NCBI GenBank assembly: GCA_910579285.1
Contig: CAJTTT010000036.1
Location: 1 to 23,382, forward strand
Source of the DNA: an uncultured Lachnospiraceae bacterium
GTDB taxonomy: Bacteria; Bacillota; Clostridia; Lachnospirales; Lachnospiraceae
DNA length: 23,382 nucleotides
Direction of reading: 5' to 3'
The position numbers and the translations under genes are program-made. Positions 1-7,870 of the stretch are shown here, piece by piece; within the stretch, counting starts at the first letter, position 1, and each line of letters begins with the position of its first letter. The notes beneath the pieces are model-generated. The model saw nothing but the letters and a program-made list of their open reading frames with translations. It ran no database searches and was not told where the DNA came from.

Positions 1-2
1 GT

Positions 3-758
3 GATTTTACGGGCTATAATGCCTGCTATCTCTATAAGGGTACGGTTTCCACTTCAAGAAAGCAAAGTGACTTGTCTGACAAAGAGATTGTGCTTGCGCC
101 GCATAAGGGGTTTATCCCCTCTAAGACATGGTTAGCCTGCCGCATACGGTGTCTGAACAACCGACAGTCCACAAAGACCTGTAAACCGAAAAATTCATGG
201 CTTGTTGGCAAAGTAAAATGCGGTAACTGCGGTTATGCCCTGACAATCCGCAAGGCAAAGACAAAGTGGGGACGTTACTTTGTTTGCAGCCAGTCGGGAA
301 GCCGTGGGAGCAACTGCACCGGGGCGAGCTGTACGGTTTATGCAGACGTTTTAGAGGAATATATGCTTGACGCAATCAAGGAAAGACTGTCGGAATTTCA
401 GAAACTTTCCTGTCTATCTGAAACAGGAGAAGAACAAACAAATATGACGAAAAAAATCCGTCTGACACAGATTGAGGAAGAAATCGAAGAACTTCTCTCC
501 AAAGTGTCCGGGGCAAGCGGCGTTCTGATGAAGTACATAGACGAAAAAGTATCAAAACTGGACGCAGAGCGGAAAACCTTGCAGGAAGAAATCGTTACGG
601 CAAATGTCACAGACACAGAAGGCAGATTGAAACAGATAACCAACCATGTAAAAGCATGGGAAACGCTCTCTTTCGAGGACAGACAGGCGGTAGTCGATAC
701 GCTTATCAAAGTTATTCGCATTGCAGACGGTAACATCGAAATCACTTGGAACATTTAA
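3..758 (+). CDS. Large serine recombinase, C-terminal part (5' truncated by window edge)
   Basis: This is the C-terminal part of a large serine recombinase, the enzyme class that integrates and excises mobile elements through a serine-DNA intermediate. The reading frame is open to the left edge, so the catalytic resolvase domain lies outside the window; the first internal start-like codon, TTG at 72, is not a believable start. Visible parts are the end of the recombinase domain (GFIPSKTW, then NN), a zinc beta-ribbon with paired cysteines (CGNCGYAL followed by YFVCSQ and NCTG), a charged coiled coil (roughly codons 150-200) and a C-terminal beta strand (IRIADGNIEITWNI). Family knowledge: the zinc ribbon and coiled coil bind att DNA and control synapsis. 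It lies at the end of an inferred mobile element, directly upstream of a toxin-antitoxin pair. The family call is firm; the element type cannot be told from the fragment. Confidence 0.9.
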   Translation, partial: DFTGYNACYLYKGTVSTSRKQSDLSDKEIVLAPHKGFIPSKTWLACRIRCLNNRQSTKTCKPKNSWLVGKVKCGNCGYALTIRKAKTKWGRYFVCSQSGSRGSNCTGASCTVYADVLEEYMLDAIKERLSEFQKLSCLSETGEEQTNMTKKIRLTQIEEEIEELLSKVSGASGVLMKYIDEKVSKLDAERKTLQEEIVTANVTDTEGRLKQITNHVKAWETLSFEDRQAVVDTLIKVIRIADGNIEITWNI

Positions 759-814
759 CAAAAAAACATGAAAGTCTAGCCACACAGTTTTGAGAACAAT
801 TTAATAAAAATCTG

Positions 815-844
815 TTGATAAGCCAATACTAAATACCGTATAAT
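815..844 (+). promoter_or_regulatory. Sigma-A promoter of the toxin-antitoxin pair
   Basis: TTGATA at 815-820 and a perfect TATAAT at 839-844 are separated by 18 bases. The -10 box overlaps an upstream ATG at 846, so transcription should begin near 850. This supports the antitoxin starting at the ATG at 891, which has its own ribosome binding site. Confidence 0.75.
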
Positions 845-890
845 AATGAAAAAGAACATTCATAGAAAACAGCCGAAAGGAAGTGATACT

Positions 891-1061
891 ATGGCACCTG
901 CAGCACAGGCAATCAGAAATCAGGAAATTCTAAAAACTGAATATTCCGAAAAAGCAGCCATAGGCGCATTATATGACGAACTCTCCAAAGGAATAGAAAG
1001 TCTGAAAAAAGGCGATGTTTATACGATTGATGAAGCATGGGAGGAAATTGACAAAATATAA
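891..1061 (+). CDS. Putative type II antitoxin (RelB/ParD-like), 56 aa
   Basis: This is a small acidic protein directly upstream of, and overlapping by one base (TAATG), a RelE/ParE-type toxin gene, the usual antitoxin position. The start at 891 is chosen because AAAGGAAG lies 7 bases upstream and the promoter -10 box covers the alternative ATG at 846. The N-terminal half (AAQAIRNQEIL) may form the DNA-binding and dimerisation part. The C-terminal half (KKGDVYTIDEAWEEIDKI) resembles the toxin-binding tails of RelB/ParD-type antitoxins. Family knowledge: such proteins neutralise the toxin and repress the shared promoter, cooperatively with it. The function is inferred mainly from gene order, since the sequence itself is too short for a confident subfamily; a Phd-type antitoxin is the alternative. 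Confidence 0.7.
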   Translation: MAPAAQAIRNQEILKTEYSEKAAIGALYDELSKGIESLKKGDVYTIDEAWEEIDKI

Positions 1062-1402
1062 TGCTGGATAAACCTAAAAAATACAAAATTGTGATTTCCA
1101 AAGATGCTCTCTTGGATATTAAATCAACAAAAAAGTATATTCTTGACACCTTCAAATATCGGGAATATGCGGAAAACTTTTCAAAGAAGATCAAGAAGGC
1201 AATCAAGGCACTGGATTCCTTCCCCAAAGGCTATGAAGCTACGGGATATGTTATTGAAGGATTAAGCGTCTATTTCAAGCCTTACAGTACATATTTAATT
1301 TTCTTTGTTGTGGAGGATTCCACCATTACGGTAATCCGGGTCTTGAAGGACCGCATGTATTGGCAATCTATTATCAAAAAGATGCAGAAAATCAACAGAT
1401 AA
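1061..1402 (+). CDS. Type II toxin, RelE/ParE family
   Basis: This is a 113-residue basic protein with the RelE/ParE fold pattern: an N-terminal strand (YKIVISKDALLDI), two amphipathic helices rich in Lys (residues about 20-55), a central strand region (LSVYFKPYSTYLIFFVVE) and the typical ending TVIRVLKDRMYW. Family knowledge: RelE members cleave ribosome-bound mRNA and ParE members poison DNA gyrase; the VIRVLKDR.W ending is commonest in the ParE-like branch, but the target cannot be assigned from sequence alone. Translation is coupled to the antitoxin through the TAATG overlap. The pair sits between a recombinase and chromosomal-type genes, where it would stabilise the element by post-segregational killing. 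Confidence 0.85.
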   Translation: MLDKPKKYKIVISKDALLDIKSTKKYILDTFKYREYAENFSKKIKKAIKALDSFPKGYEATGYVIEGLSVYFKPYSTYLIFFVVEDSTITVIRVLKDRMYWQSIIKKMQKINR

Positions 1403-1509
1403 ATTTACTTCAATCCTCCCGTTTCGGTGAAGCCCTCCGCATCGTGCAGGATCGCTTGAATGAGAAGAATTTCTACGCATTCAATCCGGGATTTGACTGT
1501 ACAAAATAA
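1402..1509 (+). pseudogene. Unidentified C-terminal coding remnant
   Basis: Just after the toxin stop codon, a frame without a start codon encodes about 35 residues ending in ALRIVQDRLNEKNFYAF and NPGFDCTK before TAA at 1507. The amino-acid composition looks like real protein, and there is no ATG or ribosome binding site in this frame. It is best read as the 3' remnant of a gene cut by insertion of the element whose recombinase lies to the left. I do not recognise the parent family. The sequence could also be chance coding-like DNA. Confidence 0.35.
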
Positions 1510-1520
1510 TGCCATGAAAC

Positions 1521-1557
1521 AAGCCACAGGCACCTGCAGACCAGGTACCTGTGGCTT
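1521..1557. terminator. Strong hairpin between convergent genes
   Basis: A 16-base inverted repeat (arms 1521-1536 and 1542-1557, one mismatch) surrounds a 5-base loop. It lies downstream of the coding remnant on the + strand and of the histidine kinase gene on the - strand. The T run is short or absent on both sides, so it may be a bidirectional terminator, less canonical than the others in this window. Confidence 0.5.
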
Positions 1558-1613
1558 ATCCCGTGTTCTCCTAATTTAAACGAATCCTACTCATGTATAA
1601 ATGTAATGCGGAC

Positions 1614-4421
1614 TTACTTCCCAAGCCACTGTGCCAAAACCCGCGCGATCACATCCGCCTCCAGCGGCTTCGCAATATGTTCGTTCATTCCGGCATCTTT
1701 CGCCGCCTGCACATCCTCCGCAAATGCATTGGCCGTCATGGTCACAATCGGAATCTGCGCTGCATCCGGCCTGCTCATGGCCCGAATGGCTTTCGCCGCC
1801 TCATACCCGTTCATCACCGGCATCATTACATCCATAAAAATGATCTGATAAGTCTCCGGCTCTGCCTGTTCAAAGATTTCCACCGCTTCTTTCCCGTTGT
1901 TCGCTATGGTAACATGCATGCCGAAATCTTCTAAAATAAACTGCGCAATCTCCTGATTCAGTTCATTGTCCTCCACAAGAAGCGCCCTTTTTCCTGCAAT
2001 CTGTATGTCCTCCGATACAATGTCCCCTTTTTCCTCCTCCGCCTGCCCGTCTATTTCCAAAGGAAGCACCACAGTGAACACGCTGCCCTTCTCTGGCTCG
2101 CTCTCTATTTCGATGGTTCCCCCCATATTGTCCGTCAGTTTCTTTGTGATTGTCATGCCAAGACCTGTTCCCTGATAGTTGGTCCTCGCACTCATCCCGT
2201 TTGACTCCTGGGTGAAAGGCTCAAAAATATGTGCCAGATATTCTCTGCTCATACCCATGCCTGTGTCGGAAATGGTAAAACAGATCTGTGCCACCCCGTT
2301 TTCTGCCGAAAGTTCACTGCAGCTCATGTGGACGCTGCCCTCCGGCTTGTTGTACTTAATGGCATTACCTGCAATGTTGATCAGAACCTGCTTGATATGC
2401 AGAGGACTTCCGATAAAATTCGTGTGTGAAAGCTGCTCTTCCTCCAGGGAAGTCGTCAGCTTAATTTTTTTTGCCAAAGCCTGGCCGCTCACAATCGTGA
2501 CACAGTTTGCAAAGAGCTGCGGCAGGGAAAACGACTCCTTTTTCAGTTCCACATTCCCGCTCTCCAGCTTGTTGATATCCAGCACATCATTGATCAGCGA
2601 CAGAAGATGTTCCGCCGACGTTTTAATTTTCTGTCTGCAGTCCCGCTGTCTTTCCAGATCTTTCGGATTCTTCTCCGCAATATTTAACATACCCATAATG
2701 CCGTTGATCGGCGTCCGTATATCGTGCGACATATGGGAGAGAAATTCCGTCTTTGCCAGATTGGCCTTCTCCGCCTCCCTGATGGCAATCTGCAGTTCTC
2801 CGTTTTTCTGTGCCAGAATCTGATACGCTTTCCTGCGTGTGTGGGACACCACAAGAGCAGATCCTCCAAATAAAATCAGCACAATGCACGCAATCATAAT
2901 GACATCTTTATTCATATAAAAATAGTCTGTCAGATTATAATCTGTATAAGCGATATTCATGTACTGATTGATGATGTCTTCCTTCTCCGCCTCCGATATC
3001 AGCCGCAGGGACTTATTGATCACCTCAAAAAGAACCGGGTCTACCTCCTTGGATGCCGCCAGCGTGCTTCCCGACTGATAGCGGTAATTATCCCACTCAA
3101 TCAAATCAGAAAATCGCTCATTTTTCGACAGATAATTGTATTCTATGGTGTTTAGCACCGTAACGTCCGCTTCTCCCCGTCCCACCATCTGCAGACAGTC
3201 TTTTGCGCTGTCACAGTAGATAACCGTTCCGTTTACACCGCCCTTTTTCATGCTTTCCGCCCAATAAGCACGGCCGTTTGTCAACACAAGCGATGCATTC
3301 TCATTCGTGTGCACATAATCTTTTTTGGAAACGATTATGGCATTGTAATGCATAAAGGGCCCGGTAAGACGGATGTTTTCATCCCGCGCAAGCTGCATAT
3401 TATTCGCGCCCACATAAAAGTCGATCTCTCCCGCCGCCAAAAGCTCCTTCCAGTAATCGCCGCGGTCCAGCGGGCAAAGCTCCATCGTAATCCCGCTCCT
3501 TGCCGCAATCGTTTTCAGTATCTGAATATAAATGCCGTCGTACTCCCCCTGCCCGTTGACATAGGACAAGGGCTTTGTATCCTGATAAAAGCCGATTCTG
3601 ACCGGCTCGCCTCTGTCTATATACTGCTGTTCCTCAGCCGCGAAGTTTTCCCATCTGTTTTCATAATAAGCGCTGATCAGCTCCTGTTCCAACGAGGGGT
3701 TGTCCATATAAAGCTCTTCTATCCCTATATTCAGCTCAGAGATGAGCTGTTCGTTGCCTTTCCATGTCATATAATAATATGGCGCATAGGCAAACTTTCC
3801 TACAAGACACTGTCCTTCCTCAACCTCCGTCAGCGTGTGGGCCGCCACATCAATCTCCCCGCCCTTTAGCGCCGCCTGCAGTTCCTGTGATGTTTCATAC
3901 TCCTTAAGCTGTGGTTCGGGAATGCCGTTTCGATCGATATATTCCAGAAACTCAGCTTTGCGGACATAGCTTTCCACAACTCCGAACGTCATATCCCGCA
4001 TGCGGTCAAAATCCTCAAAATCTACGACACTGTCTTTCTCCACGAAAAGGCAGCCGTATGTATATCCGCTGGACAGCGAGGCAAATTCAAAGATTTCTGC
4101 CCGTTCATCGGAATACTGCGCAGACCCGACCAGATCCACTTCCTTCGCCTCCAGCATCTCAAGCGCCTCATTCCAACTTTCACACATCACATATTCAATG
4201 TCCCACCCGGTATAGATGCTGAGCTCTTCCAGATAGGCCACATCCAAGCCGCCGTAACCGTCGATCTCCGAATAGGCATGAAATCCATTCATCGGAAAAA
4301 ACGCCACCTTAACCTTTCGTGCGCTTGCAAAAACCGGCATACAGATACACATGAAACACAAAAAAACCAACAGCGCCGCCCCGTATGTAAATGTCTTGTG
4401 CCTTCCGCTCTGTCTCTTCAT
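1614..4421 (-). CDS. Hybrid sensor histidine kinase/response regulator with two SBP_bac_3 sensor domains
   Basis: This is an EvgS/BvgS-like membrane sensor of 935 residues. The start at ATG 4421 is preferred over the GTG at 4436 because GGGGG precedes it at proper spacing. Order: signal/anchor segment (about 15-34), first venus-flytrap solute-binding domain (36-260), second (273-490), one membrane segment (507-526), short coiled coil, HisKA with SHDIRTP (phospho-acceptor His about 566), HATPase with N box (Asn about 686), DTGMG (about 719) and GTGLG (about 751), and a C-terminal receiver with acceptor Asp about 864 in FMDVMMP, Thr about 894 and Lys about 918. Family knowledge: ligand binding outside the membrane controls autophosphorylation and transfer to the receiver. 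There is no PAS, no Hpt domain and no response-regulator gene nearby, so the downstream partner is unknown. It is divergent from the GH120-like gene, which makes a small-molecule or sugar signal plausible but unproven. Confidence 0.93.
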   Translation of the reverse strand: MKRQSGRHKTFTYGAALLVFLCFMCICMPVFASARKVKVAFFPMNGFHAYSEIDGYGGLDVAYLEELSIYTGWDIEYVMCESWNEALEMLEAKEVDLVGSAQYSDERAEIFEFASLSSGYTYGCLFVEKDSVVDFEDFDRMRDMTFGVVESYVRKAEFLEYIDRNGIPEPQLKEYETSQELQAALKGGEIDVAAHTLTEVEEGQCLVGKFAYAPYYYMTWKGNEQLISELNIGIEELYMDNPSLEQELISAYYENRWENFAAEEQQYIDRGEPVRIGFYQDTKPLSYVNGQGEYDGIYIQILKTIAARSGITMELCPLDRGDYWKELLAAGEIDFYVGANNMQLARDENIRLTGPFMHYNAIIVSKKDYVHTNENASLVLTNGRAYWAESMKKGGVNGTVIYCDSAKDCLQMVGRGEADVTVLNTIEYNYLSKNERFSDLIEWDNYRYQSGSTLAASKEVDPVLFEVINKSLRLISEAEKEDIINQYMNIAYTDYNLTDYFYMNKDVIMIACIVLILFGGSALVVSHTRRKAYQILAQKNGELQIAIREAEKANLAKTEFLSHMSHDIRTPINGIMGMLNIAEKNPKDLERQRDCRQKIKTSAEHLLSLINDVLDINKLESGNVELKKESFSLPQLFANCVTIVSGQALAKKIKLTTSLEEEQLSHTNFIGSPLHIKQVLINIAGNAIKYNKPEGSVHMSCSELSAENGVAQICFTISDTGMGMSREYLAHIFEPFTQESNGMSARTNYQGTGLGMTITKKLTDNMGGTIEIESEPEKGSVFTVVLPLEIDGQAEEEKGDIVSEDIQIAGKRALLVEDNELNQEIAQFILEDFGMHVTIANNGKEAVEIFEQAEPETYQIIFMDVMMPVMNGYEAAKAIRAMSRPDAAQIPIVTMTANAFAEDVQAAKDAGMNEHIAKPLEADVIARVLAQWLGK

Positions 4422-4455
4422 ACTGATTTCCCCCACAAAAGAAATTGCCGCAATT

Positions 4456-4484
4456 ATTATACAATAAAAATGTAATTTTGAAAA
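4456..4484 (-). promoter_or_regulatory. Probable promoter of the hybrid kinase gene
   Basis: On the - strand TTTTCA (4484-4479) and a perfect TATAAT (4461-4456) are 17 bases apart, about 35 bases before the chosen ATG. The -35 box is a modest match. Confidence 0.55.
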
Positions 4485-4529
4485 TCATCTGTATACAATC
4501 TGTTTATGCCGCTTTTTATCCACAAGTTC

Positions 4530-4557
4530 TTGCGTTTTGCCCTGTATTTGCTATGAT
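4530..4557 (+). promoter_or_regulatory. Probable promoter of the GH120-like gene
   Basis: TTGCGT (4530-4535) and TATGAT (4552-4557) are separated by 16 bases, with TG one base upstream of the -10 box (extended -10). The start codon is about 49 bases downstream. It is back to back with the kinase promoter in the same intergenic space. Confidence 0.55.
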
Positions 4558-4605
4558 ATTACTATCTTCACGGAAAAATCAATTCTGTGGCAAGGAGGAT
4601 ATCAT

Positions 4606-6609
4606 ATGAAATACTATGTAAATGGGAAGGCATCAGCGGGCGGAGATGGAAGCAGGGACAAACCTTTTAAAAAAATTCAGGAAGCGGCCAGGAAGGCGGC
4701 GGCCGGTGACGAAGTGATCGTTGCGCCAGGCATATACCGGGAGTCGGTAAGCCCTGTAAACGGCGGCCGGGAGGACGCGCGGATCATTTACCGTTCCGAG
4801 GTGGAACGGGCGGCTATTATTACCGGGGCAGAATCGGTACCCAACTGGGAAGCCTGCGAAGGCACCGTCTGGAAAGCGCGAATATCCAACAAAGTGTTCG
4901 GCAGTTATAATCCCTATACGACGCTTGTTTACGGCGACTGGTTTGTTGCCGCAATGACAGCCCACACGGGTGACGTATACTTAAACGGCAAATCCATGTA
5001 TGAGGTGACGGAATTTGAAAAAGTCCAGAATCCACAGCAGAGCCCTGCTTCATGGGATCCTGCGTTTTCCGTCTATGTATGGTACACAGTCCAGGATGAA
5101 ACTGCGGACGAGACAATACTGTACGCCAATTTCCAGGGACTGAATCCCAATGAAGAGACGGTGGAAATCAGCGTGAGAAGAACCTGTTTCCACCCGGAAA
5201 AGGAAGGTGTAAATTATATTACACTTTCGGGTTTCACCGTGAGGCAGGCCGCTACACAGTGGGCGCCGCCTACGGCTTACCAGGAAGGCATGATCGGTCC
5301 TCACTGGTCCAAGGGCTGGATCATCGAGGACTGTGAAATCTATGAGTCGAAGTGCTCCGGCATTTCTCTCGGGAAATACTTACAGCCGGAAAACGATAAT
5401 AAGTGGTCCAAGTGGAAATATAAGGACGGCACGCAGACAGAGAGGGACTGCATCTGTCAGGCACAGCGAGAGGGATGGAGCAAGGAGCGGATAGGCTCCC
5501 ACACCGTCAGAAGATGCGACATCCACGACTGTGGGCAGACGGGAATTGTAGGGCATCTTGGCGGCGTATTCTCTGTCATAGAGGACAATAAGATCCATCA
5601 CATCAACAATAAGCAGAATTTATGCGGCGCCGAAATCGGAGGCATCAAGATGCATGCAGCCATTGACGTGATCATACGCCGCAACCACATTTACCGCTGT
5701 ACCCGCGGCCTGTGGCTTGACTGGCAGGCACAGGGCACAAGAGTGACAGGAAATCTGTTCTTTGACAACTGTCTGCCGGAGGCATACAACCACACAGAGG
5801 GGAACGAGATCGGAGAAGATATTTTCATCGAGGTATCCCACGGGCCGACACTGGTTGACCACAATGTACTCCTCTCAGACTGCGCATTGAAACTTGCCAC
5901 GCAGGGTGTCGCTCTGGTACATAATCTGATTGCCGGGTCTTTTACCGCAGTGGGACGCGGCGTCCTAAACGGCGCACTCACCAAAACTTCACCGCGCTAT
6001 ACGCCTTACCATGTGCCCCACCGCACAGAGATCGCCGGATTTATGACAATTCTGCACGGAGACATGCGGTTTTACAATAATATTTTCATACAGAAGAAAC
6101 TCCGTCCCGCTTTGAAACAGCTGATGGACGCGCGCAAGGACGACGAATGGACGGACGGCAATCTGATTGCAGGCACGGTTCCTTACGATGCATATCCGAC
6201 TCTGGAGGAATACCAGAAGCAGTTTGAGGGTTACTGCGGCATGGGGTCTGCACCCAGCGACAGATATTATAACCCGCTCCCGATATGGGCAGAAGGCAAT
6301 GTCTATTTTAACGGCGCCAAGCCCATGTCAAAAGAAAAAGCGTCCGTAAATGAGACCGATGACATCTCCGTCTATGTGGAAGAGACAGAGGAAGGCTTTT
6401 TCTTAAAGACGAATCTGTATGATTACATGCCGGAAACACCGTGCCGTGTCATCACAACCGATGTGCTTGGCATGGCCTTTGAGCCGGAACAGAAGTTTGA
6501 GAACCCGGACGGCTCTCCCATTGTTTTCCGTGAGGATTATTACGGAAATGCACACGGGGAAATGCCAAGTGCAGGACCGTTTGCAAAATCAGACAGCCTC
6601 AAACTTTAA
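4606..6609 (+). CDS. Right-handed beta-helix glycoside hydrolase, GH120 beta-xylosidase-like
   Basis: This is a 667-residue protein with no signal peptide, so probably cytoplasmic. The start at 4606 follows AAGGAGG with 7-base spacing; upstream in-frame codons lie within the promoter region. The N-terminus (YYVNGKASAGGDGSRDKPF, IQEAARKA, APGIYRESV) is the DUF1565/beta-helix opening typical of GH120 and pectate-lyase-like enzymes. The later part holds repeated beta-helix rungs, with an inserted sandwich region around 80-200. Two acidic residues sit in motifs matching the GH120 catalytic pair: Asp372 in GLWLDWQ (nucleophile) and Glu409 in DIFIEVSHGP (acid/base). Family knowledge: GH120 enzymes release xylose from short xylo-oligosaccharides with retention. 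The single-gene unit ends at a strong terminator. The family assignment is from remembered motifs; another beta-helix hydrolase cannot be ruled out. Confidence 0.75.
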   Translation: MKYYVNGKASAGGDGSRDKPFKKIQEAARKAAAGDEVIVAPGIYRESVSPVNGGREDARIIYRSEVERAAIITGAESVPNWEACEGTVWKARISNKVFGSYNPYTTLVYGDWFVAAMTAHTGDVYLNGKSMYEVTEFEKVQNPQQSPASWDPAFSVYVWYTVQDETADETILYANFQGLNPNEETVEISVRRTCFHPEKEGVNYITLSGFTVRQAATQWAPPTAYQEGMIGPHWSKGWIIEDCEIYESKCSGISLGKYLQPENDNKWSKWKYKDGTQTERDCICQAQREGWSKERIGSHTVRRCDIHDCGQTGIVGHLGGVFSVIEDNKIHHINNKQNLCGAEIGGIKMHAAIDVIIRRNHIYRCTRGLWLDWQAQGTRVTGNLFFDNCLPEAYNHTEGNEIGEDIFIEVSHGPTLVDHNVLLSDCALKLATQGVALVHNLIAGSFTAVGRGVLNGALTKTSPRYTPYHVPHRTEIAGFMTILHGDMRFYNNIFIQKKLRPALKQLMDARKDDEWTDGNLIAGTVPYDAYPTLEEYQKQFEGYCGMGSAPSDRYYNPLPIWAEGNVYFNGAKPMSKEKASVNETDDISVYVEETEEGFFLKTNLYDYMPETPCRVITTDVLGMAFEPEQKFENPDGSPIVFREDYYGNAHGEMPSAGPFAKSDSLKL

Positions 6610-6647
6610 GACTGCGTCTATTTCAGAACAGTCAGTTTCCATGAAAT

Positions 6648-6695
6648 AAAACAATCCACTGCCGCCTTTCCAAGCGCGGTATGTGGATTGTTTTT
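6648..6695. terminator. Bidirectional intrinsic terminator
   Basis: A 12-base perfect stem (6648-6659 with 6683-6694) plus an inner GCCGC/GCGG pairing is followed by TTTTT on the + strand and, because the left arm begins with AAAA, by a T run on the - strand. It can end both the GH120-like gene and the convergent epimerase gene that stops at 6708. Confidence 0.85.
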
Positions 6696-6707
6696 ATGAT
6701 GATCCTA

Positions 6708-7745
6708 TTAACCCTGCAGTACAGACTGTCTTGCCTCTTCCATCGCACGGATCACCCTGTCGCACCATCCGTCGAACGCCGGGTCTTCTTTCTGGCATTC
6801 TTCCGGGTGCGCCATAATGTAATCCAGCGCGATCTGTACGCCCTGATCAAAACACACGGTGGTTTTCATATCCGGCACCACCCTCTTTAACTTGCTGTTG
6901 TCGAATACAACAGAGACTGCCTTATCACCGATCAGACTGCCCTCGAAATCATACCCGAACGGCTCACCGACCGCCGCCAGAAAGTCGGACGGCACATAAC
7001 AAGCATGCAGTTTTACGCCGAGCGCATCCGCGATCGTTGCATAGATCTGGTTCCATGTGAGCGTCTCATCCCCCGTAATCTGAAACGCCTCCCCAATCGC
7101 ATGACGGTTTCCCATCAGTCCCACAAACCCGGTTGCAAAGTCCTCATTGAAAGTGAGTGTCCACAGGGAAGTGCCATCCCCCTGGATAATAACCGGCTTT
7201 TCATCCATCATCCGGCGGATCACCTGCCAGAACCCGTTATTCCCATGTACGCCAAGCGGAATATGACGCTCATCGTATGTATGGCTCGGCCTTACGATTG
7301 TGACCGGGAATCCTTCTTCCCTGTACTTTCTCATCAAAAAGTCCTCACACGCAATTTTATCCCTGGAATACTGCCAGTGGGGATTGGCGAGAGCTGTCCC
7401 CTCCGTAATGATATAGCCGGCGGCAGGCTTGTGGTAAGCCGAGGCAGAGCTTATAAAGATATACTGCCTGGTCCTGTCCTTAAAGAGTCTGTAATCCCGC
7501 TCAACATCCTCCACTGTAAATCCGATAAATTCGCAGACCACATCAAAGGTCAGATCGTTCAGTTTTTCTGAAACATCCTCTTCCCTCTTGATATCCGCGG
7601 CAATCTGGTGAACGCCCTCCGGGATTCCTTCTTTACGGCTGCCACGGTTGAGAAGCCACACCTCCCAGTTGTGCTCTCCTGCCAGGCGCCTTACAATCGC
7701 TGCGCTGATGGTTCCTGTTCCCCCGATAAACAAGACTCTTTTCAT
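6708..7745 (-). CDS. NAD-dependent epimerase/dehydratase (extended SDR)
   Basis: This is a 345-residue extended short-chain dehydrogenase/reductase. The start at ATG 7745 is preferred over 7754 because AGAGAGGA lies 9 bases before it, whereas it abuts the upstream ATG. The N-terminal Rossmann motif is GGTGTIS (8-14), preceded by MKRVLFI. The active site has Ser99/Ser100 in FISSASAY and the YxxxK pair as Tyr126 and Lys130 in YSRDK. The C-terminal half carries the substrate domain (IQGDGTSLWTL, AFQITGDE). Family knowledge: members oxidise, reduce or epimerise nucleotide sugars or related substrates with NAD(P). The substrate cannot be assigned, and no sugar-nucleotide gene cluster is nearby. 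It has its own promoter and is followed by a terminator, so it appears monocistronic. Confidence 0.85.
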   Translation of the reverse strand: MKRVLFIGGTGTISAAIVRRLAGEHNWEVWLLNRGSRKEGIPEGVHQIAADIKREEDVSEKLNDLTFDVVCEFIGFTVEDVERDYRLFKDRTRQYIFISSASAYHKPAAGYIITEGTALANPHWQYSRDKIACEDFLMRKYREEGFPVTIVRPSHTYDERHIPLGVHGNNGFWQVIRRMMDEKPVIIQGDGTSLWTLTFNEDFATGFVGLMGNRHAIGEAFQITGDETLTWNQIYATIADALGVKLHACYVPSDFLAAVGEPFGYDFEGSLIGDKAVSVVFDNSKLKRVVPDMKTTVCFDQGVQIALDYIMAHPEECQKEDPAFDGWCDRVIRAMEEARQSVLQG

Positions 7746-7819
7746 CGTGCCCATTCCTCTCTTTCCGTCTCATAGACAAACTGATTTTCCTACGGCTGTG
7801 CCTGCTCTTTCTAAAAACC

Positions 7820-7848
7820 ATCATAACACACTGCCTCCAACAAAGCAA
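7820..7848 (-). promoter_or_regulatory. Promoter of the epimerase gene (extended -10)
   Basis: On the - strand TTGCTT (7848-7843) and TATGAT (7825-7820) are 17 bases apart, with TGT directly before the -10 box. It lies in the 125-base gap before the start codon, suggesting transcription independent of the upstream cfa gene. Confidence 0.6.
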
Positions 7849-7870
7849 AATCCCCCTCTCCCTCAACGCT

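Noticed and set aside
2179..2823. Long open frame on the + strand opposite the histidine kinase gene
   Set aside because: It mirrors codon structure of the strongly supported kinase on the other strand, has no ribosome binding site and encodes no recognisable domain.
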